Part shown: positions 35,693 to 44,207 of the stretch, piece by piece
Layout: each line of letters begins with the position of its first letter
How positions within the stretch are numbered: position 1 is the stretch's first letter
Source: DASVVT01 sp036386415
GTDB taxonomy: Bacteria; Acidobacteriota; Blastocatellia; Pyrinomonadales; Pyrinomonadaceae
DNA length: 64,000 nt
Reading direction: 5' to 3'
NCBI GenBank assembly: GCA_036386415.1
Contig: DASVVT010000052.1
Location: forward strand, 1-64,000
The notes under the pieces: generated by a model
Seen by the model: the letters and a program-made list of their open reading frames with translations, nothing else
Database searches by the model: none
What the model was told of the DNA's origin: nothing
Made by a program: the position numbers and the translations under genes

Positions 35693-36073
35693 ATGAGATT
35701 CGAAGTCATCGCTGCCTTTGCTATCGGAATCCTTCTTCCCTTACTGGAAACTTGTCGTCGAGGCATCAGCCACTGGAGCGTCAGCTTCACGACCATGTTC
35801 GAGGATTACCTCGCGGGCGCGTTGCTTCTCATCGGTGGGTGGGCGTCGTATCGAGCGCGGCACTGGGGAACGTTGTTCCTCTTGCTGGCATGGGCATACG
35901 TTACCGGTATGATGGGCGGCAGTTTCTGGTCGCAGCTTGAACTCACCTTCCGGCATGTCCCTGCGGAGCCAAACAACCTCTTGGTGGTCATCGTCAAGTT
36001 CCTATTATGGGGAACCTGCGTCGTATCTTTGATTCTTTCCTACCAAAGAGCATCAAGTTCACGCAGCGCCTGA
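35693..36073 (+). CDS. four-helix membrane protein, cassette-like gene
   Basis: A 126-residue membrane protein with four predicted helices (about 3-20, 38-58, 62-85, 98-118). I know no family for it. GGAGGG is 6 nt before the ATG. The gene starts 18 bp after the candidate attC core site, and its TGA stop (36071-36073) lies inside the next GCCTGAC core, as in integron gene cassettes. No integrase gene is in the window. The base composition is like that of its neighbours. Confidence 0.65.
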   Translation: MRFEVIAAFAIGILLPLLETCRRGISHWSVSFTTMFEDYLAGALLLIGGWASYRARHWGTLFLLLAWAYVTGMMGGSFWSQLELTFRHVPAEPNNLLVVIVKFLLWGTCVVSLILSYQRASSSRSA

Positions 36074-36171
36074 CAATTCATTCAACGCGGACGTCTCCGG
36101 GGAATGGCTTTCAAGGCGCTTCCTCCAAGGTAACTTGAGGACAGATCAAGTGGCGCGAGTTAAGTTGAGGC
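36068..36171 (+). other. candidate attC site, degenerate
   Basis: GCCTGAC (36068-36074) followed by AATTCATTCAACGCGG closely matches attC R'' and L''. Some 80 bp on comes GCGCGAGTTAA and GTTGAGGC, a plausible L' and a decayed R'. The MITE at 36173 begins immediately after and may have truncated the site. Confidence 0.45.
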
Positions 36172-36172
36172 T

Positions 36173-36315
36173 TATACCGATAGCAGAATAAAAGAGGGCA
36201 TGCAGACGATCCACGAAGCAACACGAAACCGCGCGAAACAGCCCCTTCTTTTCGTGTCATTTCGTGCCGATTCGTGGATCGTGCCCTCTATCTCTTTTGA
36301 TTGCATCCTGGTGTT
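36173..36315. mobile_element. MITE-like element, TATACC family, copy 2
   Basis: A 143-bp copy with the terminal TATACCGATAGCAGAATAAAAG and its near complement CTTTTGATTGCATCCTGGTGTTA, and the same core acgatccacgaa / ttcgtggatcg. It adjoins the candidate attC site. It carries no gene. Confidence 0.7.
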
Positions 36316-36436
36316 AGAACTAAGCGGGTTGGTAAAGAAAATGGTTCTCGTCCGGCGAAACTTTGAAAGGTGTTGGCTGCGTCCGTGGCCTTATGCTGAA
36401 TCCTGACGCATCCGAAGGTGATACAATACGCCGCCC

Positions 36437-39175
36437 ATGGTGAAGTGTCCCTCCTGCTTGCAAAACATACCTGAAGAGAGGCAAGCCTGCCCCTCATGCG
36501 GAACCGCGCTCGGAGATTCCATCACACCGACCCGCCCGCTCGAACCGGCGATGCCGTCTGCAACTCTGAAAGAGGATGCGAGAGGCCAAAAGGCGAAGGC
36601 ACAGTCTACACGCGCGCCCGTCTCCTACGACTCGATTGATAACGCTAGGTTTGTTCCAGGGACTATCCTGGCCGAGCGCTACCGGATCGTCGGCCTGCTG
36701 GGGCGAGGCGGGATGGGCGAAGTCTACAGGGCTGACGATCTCAAGCTGGGGCAGCCCGTCGCGCTCAAGTTTCTCCCAGAGCATCTCTTGAGCGACGGGG
36801 CGGCGCTGGCGCGCTTTCATCGTGAAGTGCGCGTCGCGCGCCACGTCTCGCATCGCAACGTCTGCCGCGTTTACGACATCGGTGAGGTCGAGGGGCAGCA
36901 CTTCCTCTCTATGGAATTCATCAAGGGTGAAGAGCTGGCCTCGCTCTTGAGACGCATTGGACGTCTGCCCTCGGATAAAGCGACGGAGATTGCGCGCCAG
37001 CTCTGCGCCGGGCTCGCAGCCGCCCACGACAACAACGTTCTGCACCGCGATCTGAAGCCCGCCAACGTGATGATCGACGGGGATGGCAACGTGCGCATCC
37101 TCGATTTTGGACTGGCGGGTCTGGTCGAAGAGTTTCGTGACGGAGAGATGCACGCGGGCACTCCCGCCTACATGTCGCCGGAGCAGTTGGCCGGAAAAGA
37201 GTTGACGGTCAAAAGCGACATCTACTCGCTCGGGCTGGTGCTCTACGAAGTCTACACGGGCAAGCGAGCTTTTGAAGCCGGTTCGCTGGCAGACCTGGTA
37301 AAAATGCGCCGGAGCGATACGACCCCAACCAATCCTTCGAGCCTGGTGAAAGACCTCGACCCTCTGGTCGAGCGCGTCATTCTCCGCTGCCTTGAGAAAG
37401 ACCCCAGAGACAGGCCCTCGTCTGCGCTGCAAGTGATGGCAGCTTTGCCTGGAGGTGACCCGCTTCAGGCGGCGCTGGCGGCGGGCGAGACGCCTTCGCC
37501 GGAGATGGTCGCCGCCGCTCCCAAGGAGGGCGCTCTTCGTCCGGCGGCGGCTGTGGCTTGTCTGGCATCCTTCCTATTGGTGCTGGCTTTCCTCGTCATC
37601 TTTTCGGAGAGGCTGAGGTATTACAACCAAGTGCCGCTCGAAAAATCGCCTGAGATTCTTAATGAGCGCGCGCAGGAAATTATCAAGAAGCTCGGCTACA
37701 CGGACGCGCCCGTTGACACTGATTCAGGTTTCTCCAATGATCTGAGCTACGCCGATTACACACTACAGCAGGGAGCGTCATCTAACGGTTGGGATAAGAT
37801 TCGCAGCGGTCAGCCGCTTCTGCTCTATTTCTGGTATCGTCAAAGCCCGCGTTATCTGGACAGGCTCATCATGGAAGGTGGTGATATTCCTGATCCGCCA
37901 CTACACATTTCAGGGCTGACTAATCTTGCGCTTGATACGCGCGGGCGACTGGTCGAATTCTACCGCGTTCCTCCGCAGCTTGATGCGCAGCCCGGCACAA
38001 CATCTCAACCCGAATGGACACCACTCTTTGCCGCTGCGGAGCTGGATGCTGCAAAATTCCGGCAGACTGATTCGAAGTGGGTTCCGCCGGTGGCTTATGA
38101 CACGCGCGCCGCGTGGGAAGGAGAGTTGCCGGATCATCCTGAAATTCCACTGCGCATAGAGGCCGCCTCTTATCAGCAGAGGCCGGTTTACTTCCAGCTC
38201 ATCTACCCCTGGACGAAACCGCTCAGGCAGGAAGAGGCAGGATTTAGTAGAAGGGCATGGGTGGGAGTCATCTTGTTGGGCGGCGTGATGTCAACTGTGC
38301 TGATCGGATCAATACTGCTGGCGCGTCGCAACCTGCGTTTGGGGCGAGGTGATCGCAGAGGCGCTTTCAAACTGGCGTTCTTTGTCTTTTCGGTAATCCT
38401 GCTCAGTACACTTTTAGCGGCTGACCACGTGCCTTCGCTCGGCACAGAGCTGTGGACTCTCTACGTGGCCGTGCGCTTCGCGTTGTTCGTCTCAATCGTG
38501 CTCTGGCTCATCTACATCGCGCTTGAGCCGTACGTGCGGCGTTCCTGGCCGCGCCTGCTGATTTCGTGGAGCAGGCTCTTGTCAGGCGAGTTCCGCGACC
38601 CGATGATCGGACGTGATCTATTAGTCGGGGGACTCCTGGGTCTCGGTCACCCCGCAGCAATTCTTATCGGCGGGCTATTAGCGCGCTGGCGCGAAACACC
38701 CGGCCTGGTCATCATACATCTAGATTTAGACAGTTTGCGCGGCCTGCGGGTGATGGTGGCCCTGATGGGCACCGAACTCGTGCAAAGCATATTCAGTGGT
38801 CTGGCCTATCTCTTCTTCCTGCTGTTGATGTACATCATCGTGCGGAAGCAACGGTTGGCCGCCGTCTTGATGTGGCTGGTGATATTCACTATTCAGGTAG
38901 TGTTCTTCGCGAGTGCGTGGTACATCGTCTTCATCAATGCCGCCATTGCGACCCTGTTAGCCGTCACGACGGCCCGCTTTGGTCTGCTGGCGGTGATTGT
39001 CTGGCAATTTGTCTTCTTTCTCATTATGAACTGGCCGATCACGACCAATTTTTCGCTCTGGTATGCGAGCGCCACGATCTTCGCTTTGACTGTGATGGTC
39101 GGCCTCGCCGTTTATGGCTTCTACACGTCGCTTGCCGGACAATCTTTGTTCCGCGACAGTTTTCTACAGGATTAG
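36437..39175 (+). CDS. membrane Ser/Thr protein kinase with zinc ribbon and polytopic C-terminus
   Basis: A 912-residue kinase. Order: zinc ribbon (C4, C7, C19, C22), linker, kinase domain (about 80-345) with LLGRGGMGEVYRADD, ALKFL lysine, LHRDLKPANVMID and DFGLA; transmembrane helix near 372-392; a periplasmic domain of about 220 residues with no family I know; then about seven more transmembrane helices (about 610-900). The substrate-binding loops look intact, so it should be active. The extra polytopic domain is common in kinases of this phylum and may sense membrane or extracellular signals. The TAG stop is the first three bases of the AGAGCGGATTT element's flank (TAGAGCGG). Confidence 0.88.
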   Translation: MVKCPSCLQNIPEERQACPSCGTALGDSITPTRPLEPAMPSATLKEDARGQKAKAQSTRAPVSYDSIDNARFVPGTILAERYRIVGLLGRGGMGEVYRADDLKLGQPVALKFLPEHLLSDGAALARFHREVRVARHVSHRNVCRVYDIGEVEGQHFLSMEFIKGEELASLLRRIGRLPSDKATEIARQLCAGLAAAHDNNVLHRDLKPANVMIDGDGNVRILDFGLAGLVEEFRDGEMHAGTPAYMSPEQLAGKELTVKSDIYSLGLVLYEVYTGKRAFEAGSLADLVKMRRSDTTPTNPSSLVKDLDPLVERVILRCLEKDPRDRPSSALQVMAALPGGDPLQAALAAGETPSPEMVAAAPKEGALRPAAAVACLASFLLVLAFLVIFSERLRYYNQVPLEKSPEILNERAQEIIKKLGYTDAPVDTDSGFSNDLSYADYTLQQGASSNGWDKIRSGQPLLLYFWYRQSPRYLDRLIMEGGDIPDPPLHISGLTNLALDTRGRLVEFYRVPPQLDAQPGTTSQPEWTPLFAAAELDAAKFRQTDSKWVPPVAYDTRAAWEGELPDHPEIPLRIEAASYQQRPVYFQLIYPWTKPLRQEEAGFSRRAWVGVILLGGVMSTVLIGSILLARRNLRLGRGDRRGAFKLAFFVFSVILLSTLLAADHVPSLGTELWTLYVAVRFALFVSIVLWLIYIALEPYVRRSWPRLLISWSRLLSGEFRDPMIGRDLLVGGLLGLGHPAAILIGGLLARWRETPGLVIIHLDLDSLRGLRVMVALMGTELVQSIFSGLAYLFFLLLMYIIVRKQRLAAVLMWLVIFTIQVVFFASAWYIVFINAAIATLLAVTTARFGLLAVIVWQFVFFLIMNWPITTNFSLWYASATIFALTVMVGLAVYGFYTSLAGQSLFRDSFLQD

Positions 39176-39347
39176 AGCGGATTTCAATTGATCGTTAGGA
39201 AAGAAGAAGAAGAACTTCAAACGCAAAGGGCGCAAAGTAGAAGACGCTGGAGATCGCGAAGAAGAATCACCTTTGCGATCTTTGCGCTTCTTCCTTTGCG
39301 CCCTTTGCGTTTGAAGGTTTTCCGTGCCTGCCAATAAAATCCGGTCT
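39173..39347. mobile_element. AGAGCGGATTT element supplying two stop codons
   Basis: This 175-bp element begins TAGAGCGGATTTCAATTG and ends AATAAAATCCGGTCTA, with a gcaaag palindrome inside. The leading TAG is the stop of the kinase, and the trailing CTA is the TAG stop of uvrD on the other strand. The element therefore fills the gap of two convergent genes to the base. Confidence 0.75.
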
Positions 39348-41724
39348 AAGCCTTCTCCAGTCCCGCGTACTTTTCGATCAGCTTCTTCTGTCCGAAGCCC
39401 GGAAAACTCACCGTCAACTTCGCCGCATCGCCCGTGCCTTCGCGGCGGAGCACGAGGCCGCGCCCGTATTTCGGATGACGTACGTGGGAGCCGGGGGCGA
39501 AGTCGCCGCCTGCATTTGATGAAGCGGAGCGTGACGGAGGCGAAGCGTCTGTGCGGCGTTTGATGGTGGGCTCGCTCTGTGGCCTTGGCTGTGATGAGCC
39601 GAGCTGCTGGCCGCGCTTGCGGAAAAACTCTGCGATGGAGTCGGCGCTGTCGTAGGTCTTGCCGCTGTAGCGCGTGCGCTGCTCTCTCGTCTCGCCGCGC
39701 AAGGCGCGTGCGGCGTGCTTGTTCTCCAGGGTCGAGGAGTTGCGCGCAAACGAGAGCCATGAAGGGCCGCGCGAGAGGTCTTCCATCAGATCGAGCGGCA
39801 TCTCGTTTAAGAACTGCGAAGGCTCAGAGGCCAGCTCTTCGCCATAGACGCGACGCTTCATGGCGTGCGTGACGTAAAGAAATCTTTCGGCGCGTGTGAT
39901 CGCCACATAACAGAGGCGTCGCTCCTCTTCCAGCTCCGCAGGGTCTGTGGCGGCGCGCGCGTGCGGGAACAATCCGTCCTCCATCCCGACGATGAAGACC
40001 AACGGAAACTCCAGCCCCTTGGCCGAATGAGCTGTCATCAAGGTGACGGGCGCATCGCGCCTGTATTGATCGGAGTCCGAGACGAGCGCCGCATGGTCTA
40101 TGAAATCGCGCAAGCCCTCCTGTTCCTGTGCATCATAATCGACTGCGGCGTTGACCAGCTCCTGAAGGTTTTCGAGACGCGCTTCCGCTTCATCCGTGTT
40201 CTCAGCCTTGAGCGCGTTGGAGTAGTTCGTATCCAGAATGGCCGCTTTGACCACGTCAGAGACGGGTGTGTCGGAACGCGAAGCGTTCGTCGCAATCTGC
40301 ACAAGGTCTGTGATGATCTTCTGAAAATTTTTCAGGGCGGTCAGGGCGCGCGGGCTTAAGCCCTGCCCCTGCTCCCCTGTGAGGATCGAGATCGTCTCCC
40401 AGTGCGAGACGCCGTAATCTTTCGCGCGGCGCTCGACCTCGTCCAGAGTCTGTTTGCCCAGGCCCCGCGCGGGGCTGTTGATGACACGCATGAGCGCGAT
40501 GGAATCGTGCGGGTTGAGCGCGAGCTTGAGATAGCTGATGATGTCGCGCACCTCCGCGCGCTCGTAGAAGGAGAAGCCGCCAACGATGTTGTAGGCAAGC
40601 CCCGCGCGCCTGAGCGCCTCCTCAAAGACACGCGATTGGGCATTGGTGCGATAGAGCACGGCGGCGCGTATGTCCGGCTCCAGGCGGCGGTGCTCCTCTA
40701 TCTTGGCGGCGACAAAGCGCGCCTCCGTTTCCGAATCAAGCGCCTGGTAGTAGCGTATACGCTCGCCCGCAGGGTTGGTCGTCCAGAGCGTCTTGTCCTT
40801 GCGCTCTGTATTGTGTTTGATGACCGCGCCCGCGACATCCAGTATGTTTTGCGTCGAGCGGTAGTTCTGCTCCAGGCGTATCACTTTCGCGTTCGGGTAA
40901 TGCTGCTCGAAGTTGAGAATGTTCGAGATGTCAGCGCCGCGCCAGCGGTACACACTTTGACTCTCGTCGCCGACGACGCAGATGTTCTGCTGCTTCTCGG
41001 TCAGAAAACGTATCAGCGCGAACTGTAGCATGTTGGTGTCCTGGTACTCATCGACCAGGATGTAACGAAACTTATCGTTATACTTCTCGCGCACTTCCGG
41101 GACGCGGCGCAGCAGTTGGACGGTTTTGATGAGCAGGTCGTCGAAGTCAAGCGCGTTGTTGTTGCGCAGGCGCTCTTCGTAGAGGCGAAAGACGCGCGCG
41201 ATGGCCGCGCGTTTCTCGTCGCCGTATTCGACGCGCGCCGCGTAGCTGGCGGCATCGTCGCCCTGACGATTCTTCGCGCCGCTGATGGCGGCCTGCACGG
41301 CGCGCTGCCCCAGTTGCTTGTCGTCGTAGCCCAAATCCTTGATGCAAGCCTTCACCAGACGCACGGAATCGTCCTGATCGTAGATGGTGAATGATCGCGT
41401 GTAGCCTTCACCCAGGGCTTCTATGTGCTGGCGCAGGATGCGCACGCAGAGGCTATGAAAAGTCGAGATCAGCGGAGCGCTCGCAAGCTGAGCGCCGCCG
41501 AGCAGCCGCTTGACGCGCTCGCGCATCTCCTCAGCCGCTTTGTTAGTGAAGGTGACGGCGAGGATGTTGTAGGGCGGCACAAGGCGCTCACTGATCAGGT
41601 ACGCGATGCGATACGTGATCACACGCGTCTTGCCAGAGCCAGCGCCCGCCAGGATGAGCAGCGGCCCCTCTGTCTCGACGACGGCCAGGCGCTGCTGCGG
41701 ATTGAGTGAAGAAAGGAAGTCCAT
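39346..41724 (-). CDS. pcrA: UvrD/PcrA-type DNA helicase
   Basis: A 792-residue superfamily-1 helicase that unwinds DNA 3-prime to 5-prime in repair and plasmid replication. It shows the Q-motif LNPQQRLAV, Walker A ILAGAGSGKTRVI (about 30-38), FTNKAAEEMRERV, YILVDEYQDTN, QSVYRWRGAD, QNYRST, and LMTAHSAKGLEFPLVF. The C-terminus after a variable linker (GSHVRHPKYGRGLVLRREG) is the tudor-like domain that binds RNA polymerase in PcrA. I use the pcrA symbol for that, but uvrD is equally fitting. The start is preceded by a cagtaga palindrome. Confidence 0.94.
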   Translation of the reverse strand: MDFLSSLNPQQRLAVVETEGPLLILAGAGSGKTRVITYRIAYLISERLVPPYNILAVTFTNKAAEEMRERVKRLLGGAQLASAPLISTFHSLCVRILRQHIEALGEGYTRSFTIYDQDDSVRLVKACIKDLGYDDKQLGQRAVQAAISGAKNRQGDDAASYAARVEYGDEKRAAIARVFRLYEERLRNNNALDFDDLLIKTVQLLRRVPEVREKYNDKFRYILVDEYQDTNMLQFALIRFLTEKQQNICVVGDESQSVYRWRGADISNILNFEQHYPNAKVIRLEQNYRSTQNILDVAGAVIKHNTERKDKTLWTTNPAGERIRYYQALDSETEARFVAAKIEEHRRLEPDIRAAVLYRTNAQSRVFEEALRRAGLAYNIVGGFSFYERAEVRDIISYLKLALNPHDSIALMRVINSPARGLGKQTLDEVERRAKDYGVSHWETISILTGEQGQGLSPRALTALKNFQKIITDLVQIATNASRSDTPVSDVVKAAILDTNYSNALKAENTDEAEARLENLQELVNAAVDYDAQEQEGLRDFIDHAALVSDSDQYRRDAPVTLMTAHSAKGLEFPLVFIVGMEDGLFPHARAATDPAELEEERRLCYVAITRAERFLYVTHAMKRRVYGEELASEPSQFLNEMPLDLMEDLSRGPSWLSFARNSSTLENKHAARALRGETREQRTRYSGKTYDSADSIAEFFRKRGQQLGSSQPRPQSEPTIKRRTDASPPSRSASSNAGGDFAPGSHVRHPKYGRGLVLRREGTGDAAKLTVSFPGFGQKKLIEKYAGLEKA

Positions 41725-41725
41725 A

Positions 41726-41855
41726 AAACAGTAGACAGTAGACAGTAGACAGTAGTCAGTAGCCGCTCTGCGTAGTTTGCACTGTCGCTGACATTCTAAG
41801 GATTCGATGGCGAAAGTTTTTACTACTGGCTACTGACTACTGTCTACTGTCTACT
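41726..41855. repeat. intergenic palindrome, cagtaga family (long form)
   Basis: AcagtagacagtagACAGTAG words on the left are mirrored by ctactgtctactgtctac on the right, with a 60-bp middle. It separates the isochorismatase-like gene from pcrA, both on the minus strand. Confidence 0.75.
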
Positions 41856-42413
41856 TCATTTTATCAATTTCTGTATCGCCTTAAACTGTTCGTGACGCGC
41901 GTCGCGCAGCAATTCAAAGAGAGCCATTTCGGTGGACGAAGGAAGCGCGCCGCTCTGCTGCATCTTCGCTAATCCGATCTCCTTGTTGGACGTGGCGCGG
42001 GCGCTGATGCAGTCCGTCAAGAGGTGCACATGGTAGCCGCGCGCCAGTAGATCATGCGTTGTCTGGTTGACGCAGACGTGCGCTTCGATGCCGCAAACGA
42101 GCACGTGTCGCGCGCCCGTGCGTTCCAGCTCTGTGCAGAAACTTTGCGCCCCGCAGGAGCTGAAGGCTGTCTTCTCGATCACTTCGAGCGTGGCGGGCAG
42201 GACAGTTCTGATCTCGCCAGCCGTGTGTCCGAGGCCGCGCGGATACTGCTCCGTGACGATGACGGGAACGTTTAAGAGTTGCGCAGCATGCGCGACCAGC
42301 GCGATACGCGCCGCCGTCTCCGCGAAGTCGGAGATTTTAGAGCGAAAAGCCTCCTGCATGTCTATGATGGCGAGCGCCGTGCGCGACAGCTCAAGCGTGT
42401 TCCCGTGTTGCAT
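41856..42413 (-). CDS. isochorismatase-like cysteine hydrolase
   Basis: A 185-residue protein of the isochorismatase/nicotinamidase fold. The catalytic Asp lies in ALAIIDMQEAF (about 18), the Cys in VLVCGIEAHVCVNQT (about 118), and the cis-peptide GIEAH follows the family pattern. The loop normally bearing the catalytic lysine reads EQYPRGLG, where Arg stands at the Lys position of EQYPKGLG in related proteins. The substrate cannot be told. The gene is between pcrA and the SAM adenosyltransferase, with 83 bp to the latter. Confidence 0.85.
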   Translation of the reverse strand: MQHGNTLELSRTALAIIDMQEAFRSKISDFAETAARIALVAHAAQLLNVPVIVTEQYPRGLGHTAGEIRTVLPATLEVIEKTAFSSCGAQSFCTELERTGARHVLVCGIEAHVCVNQTTHDLLARGYHVHLLTDCISARATSNKEIGLAKMQQSGALPSSTEMALFELLRDARHEQFKAIQKLIK

Positions 42414-42447
42414 GATTAATTCCCGTCAATCTTTTTTAGCACACAAA

Positions 42448-42516
42448 ACTCGTAAATCGAAAATCGTCAAGGGAAAGAGAAAAATCGTTCGTCGATTCAG
42501 GATTCACGATTGACGA
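42448..42516. repeat. intergenic palindrome, tcgtaaatcgt family
   Basis: Its words (cgtaaatcg, cgattcaggattcacgattgacg) resemble, in reverse orientation, the block at 43949-44012, so related repeats bracket the SAM adenosyltransferase and small hypothetical genes. Its TCA (42497-42499) is the stop of the adenosyltransferase gene on the minus strand. Confidence 0.55.
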
Positions 42517-43291
42517 TGACACGGTCGCCCACGGAGGGACGGCCAAACGCTTCCCAGGCATTGCCGCCGCGCAGGAACAGTTCGAGCCAGCGTATCTCTT
42601 CGCCCTGCTTGTTGCGCCAGCCGCTGCTGCCGGGTGCGAAGGCCATTTGACCCGGCTCGACGGCGAAGCTGCCGTCGCTGGCAACGATTTCCTGCTCGAC
42701 CTCGCCGATGCGGACGCGTACGAGAGAGCCTTTGTAGCTCTCGCGCGGCGAAAACGTAATGGTTGTTTTCAGGTTGCCGTAGCCGTCTATATAGGCGATG
42801 CGACTCGGCGGCACGCCGGGGACATCCTCAACGCGAACCTCTGCGCCGAGCGCATCCGGCTCGCCCAAGGCAATCGCGGCTGCCGCCTGCGGAAAGAGGT
42901 CGCGCGAGCGAAACTGCGAGCCTTCAGCCGCCACTGAAGCCCAGCGCATCTCTTCCACCTCATCGCGCACAAACGAAAAGGCGTGTCCCGCGTTGACGCC
43001 GATGACGCGCACGCCCGTCGGAAGCCGCACAAAGGCGAGACGCTCACCGGCATTGTCTTCGCGCGGCTCCTCTGCATCGGCGCGCGGCGCGACGTTGTGA
43101 TAGATCAGGGTTCCGGCGGGCGCACGGTTCAAGCCCAGTTGCGCGACGCAAAATCCGGCGGCAAGCGTGTTGAAGGCCGGCACGGGTGTGAGCATCAGTT
43201 CGGCATCCGGTAAATAGGATTTGATGCGCTGCACTACCTCTGCGAAAGCCAGATCGCCCTGGCCGTAATCTGCGATGATGTGAACTAACAA
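42497..43291 (-). CDS. SAM hydroxide adenosyltransferase (DUF62 / chlorinase-fluorinase family)
   Basis: A 264-residue protein of the duf62 family, which hydrolyses S-adenosylmethionine to adenosine and methionine with water/hydroxide as nucleophile. The N-terminal domain starts HIIADYGQGDLAFAEVV, a variant of the family's DFG-DxYV word; the C-terminal beta-barrel carries IAYIDGYGNLKTTI and the final GDRVIVNR. I start at the TTG at 43291 (LLVHIIADYG), with a strong GGGGGGA 5-10 nt upstream; a start further upstream would read through unrelated sequence. Whether it is a true halogenase cannot be told; hydrolysis is far commoner. Confidence 0.8.
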   Translation of the reverse strand: MLVHIIADYGQGDLAFAEVVQRIKSYLPDAELMLTPVPAFNTLAAGFCVAQLGLNRAPAGTLIYHNVAPRADAEEPREDNAGERLAFVRLPTGVRVIGVNAGHAFSFVRDEVEEMRWASVAAEGSQFRSRDLFPQAAAAIALGEPDALGAEVRVEDVPGVPPSRIAYIDGYGNLKTTITFSPRESYKGSLVRVRIGEVEQEIVASDGSFAVEPGQMAFAPGSSGWRNKQGEEIRWLELFLRGGNAWEAFGRPSVGDRVIVNRES

Positions 43292-43482
43292 TCGAATCCC
43301 CCCTGGTTTTGTTCGTGTGTCAAGGCGACCAGGAGAACTTACCACAAAGAGACAAAGGCACGAAGAAGGCTGTCCGTGCGCTCGTGTAGTTCCGGCGCGG
43401 CTGACTGAAGGCGCACCCTGGTGCAGAGATCATTAAGAGGGGGAAGCCGTTTGTCTCTTTACGATCCGGGATTTCTCGGTCT

Positions 43483-43636
43483 TATACCAGGGAGCAAAAT
43501 TAAAGAAGGCAGGGGAACGATCCACGAAGTAACACTAAACCACGCGAAACAGCCCCTTCTGTTCGTCTCATTTCGTGTCATTTAGTGTTACTTCGTGGAT
43601 CGTTCCCCGTCCTCTTTTGTTTGCACCCAGATATTA
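43483..43636. mobile_element. MITE-like element, TATACC family, copy 3
   Basis: A 154-bp copy with the ends TATACCAGGGAGCAAAATTAAAG and CTTTTGTTTGCACCCAGATATTA, and the core acgatccacgaagtaacact / agtgttacttcgtggatcgt as a strong inverted repeat. It occupies much of the 418-bp gap between divergent genes; no gene is in the rest. Confidence 0.7.
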
Positions 43637-43709
43637 CTACCTTTGTCTCTTTGTGGTAACTTCTGTTTATTGCTCTCAGAGGAAACGCGTTTGAGGGAGG
43701 TGACAGAAG

Positions 43710-43958
43710 TTGACTCTGGATGAAGAGACGTTGAAGAAACTGACACGGGAAGTAGCAGGGGAGTTGGGTCTGGACTGTGCGGCCAGCCTGGTCACGCCGC
43801 TGGCTGGCACGACCACCTGGTGCATCTACTTTACGGACGGACACGCCCCGTATTGCAGCGATTTCCGCGAATATGTGGGCGCCCCTTACGAGGAAGATAC
43901 GATCAAACAGAAGATCAGGGAGTACCTGGTCAAACAGCATGAAGAACGTCAATCGTAA
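43710..43958 (+). CDS. small hypothetical protein
   Basis: An 82-residue soluble protein with two Cys pairs spaced widely (LDCAASL, WCIYF, PYCSDF). I recognise no family. A TTG at 43710 is the start, preceded by GGGAGG at about 43694-43699, the best ribosome site in the area. The next codons read MTLDEETLKKLTREV, helical. The gene is flanked by a MITE and by palindromes and stands alone. Confidence 0.6.
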   Translation: MTLDEETLKKLTREVAGELGLDCAASLVTPLAGTTTWCIYFTDGHAPYCSDFREYVGAPYEEDTIKQKIREYLVKQHEERQS

Positions 43959-44012
43959 ATCCTGAATCGACGCTCCGGCTTCTCTTTTCCATTGACGGTT
44001 CACGATTGACAT
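43949..44012. repeat. intergenic palindrome, tcgtaaatcgt family
   Basis: CgtcaatcgtaaatcCTGAATC is answered by gacggttcacgattgac on the far side of a 20-nt loop. The copy overlaps the 3-prime end of the small gene and is related in reverse to 42448-42516. Confidence 0.6.
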
Positions 44013-44071
44013 TCTCTCTATCTTTTCCTAATTCACACGAAACAGTAGTGTTCCCTGGTTTCATCTCAACT

Positions 44072-44167
44072 CTCTGTGCATCCTCCGTGTTCTCTGTGCC
44101 TCTGTGGTGAGTCTTGTCTAAAGTAGATTCACCACAGAGACGCAGAGAACACGGAGGATGCACAGAG
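44072..44167. repeat. 39-bp inverted repeat, ctctgtggtga family
   Basis: Bases 44072-44110 match the reverse complement of 44129-44167 at 37 of 39 positions, with an 18-nt loop. This is the best preserved copy of the family at 35480-35575. It lies upstream of the secreted protein gene at 44208. Confidence 0.85.
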
Positions 44168-44207
44168 CACTAATCACATGAGGACACTACCCACGAAAGG
44201 ACACGCT

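Noticed and set aside
42497..43291. Calling the DUF62 protein a fluorinase or chlorinase
   Set aside because: The halogenase-specific loop cannot be confirmed by eye, and hydroxide adenosyltransferases are far commoner.
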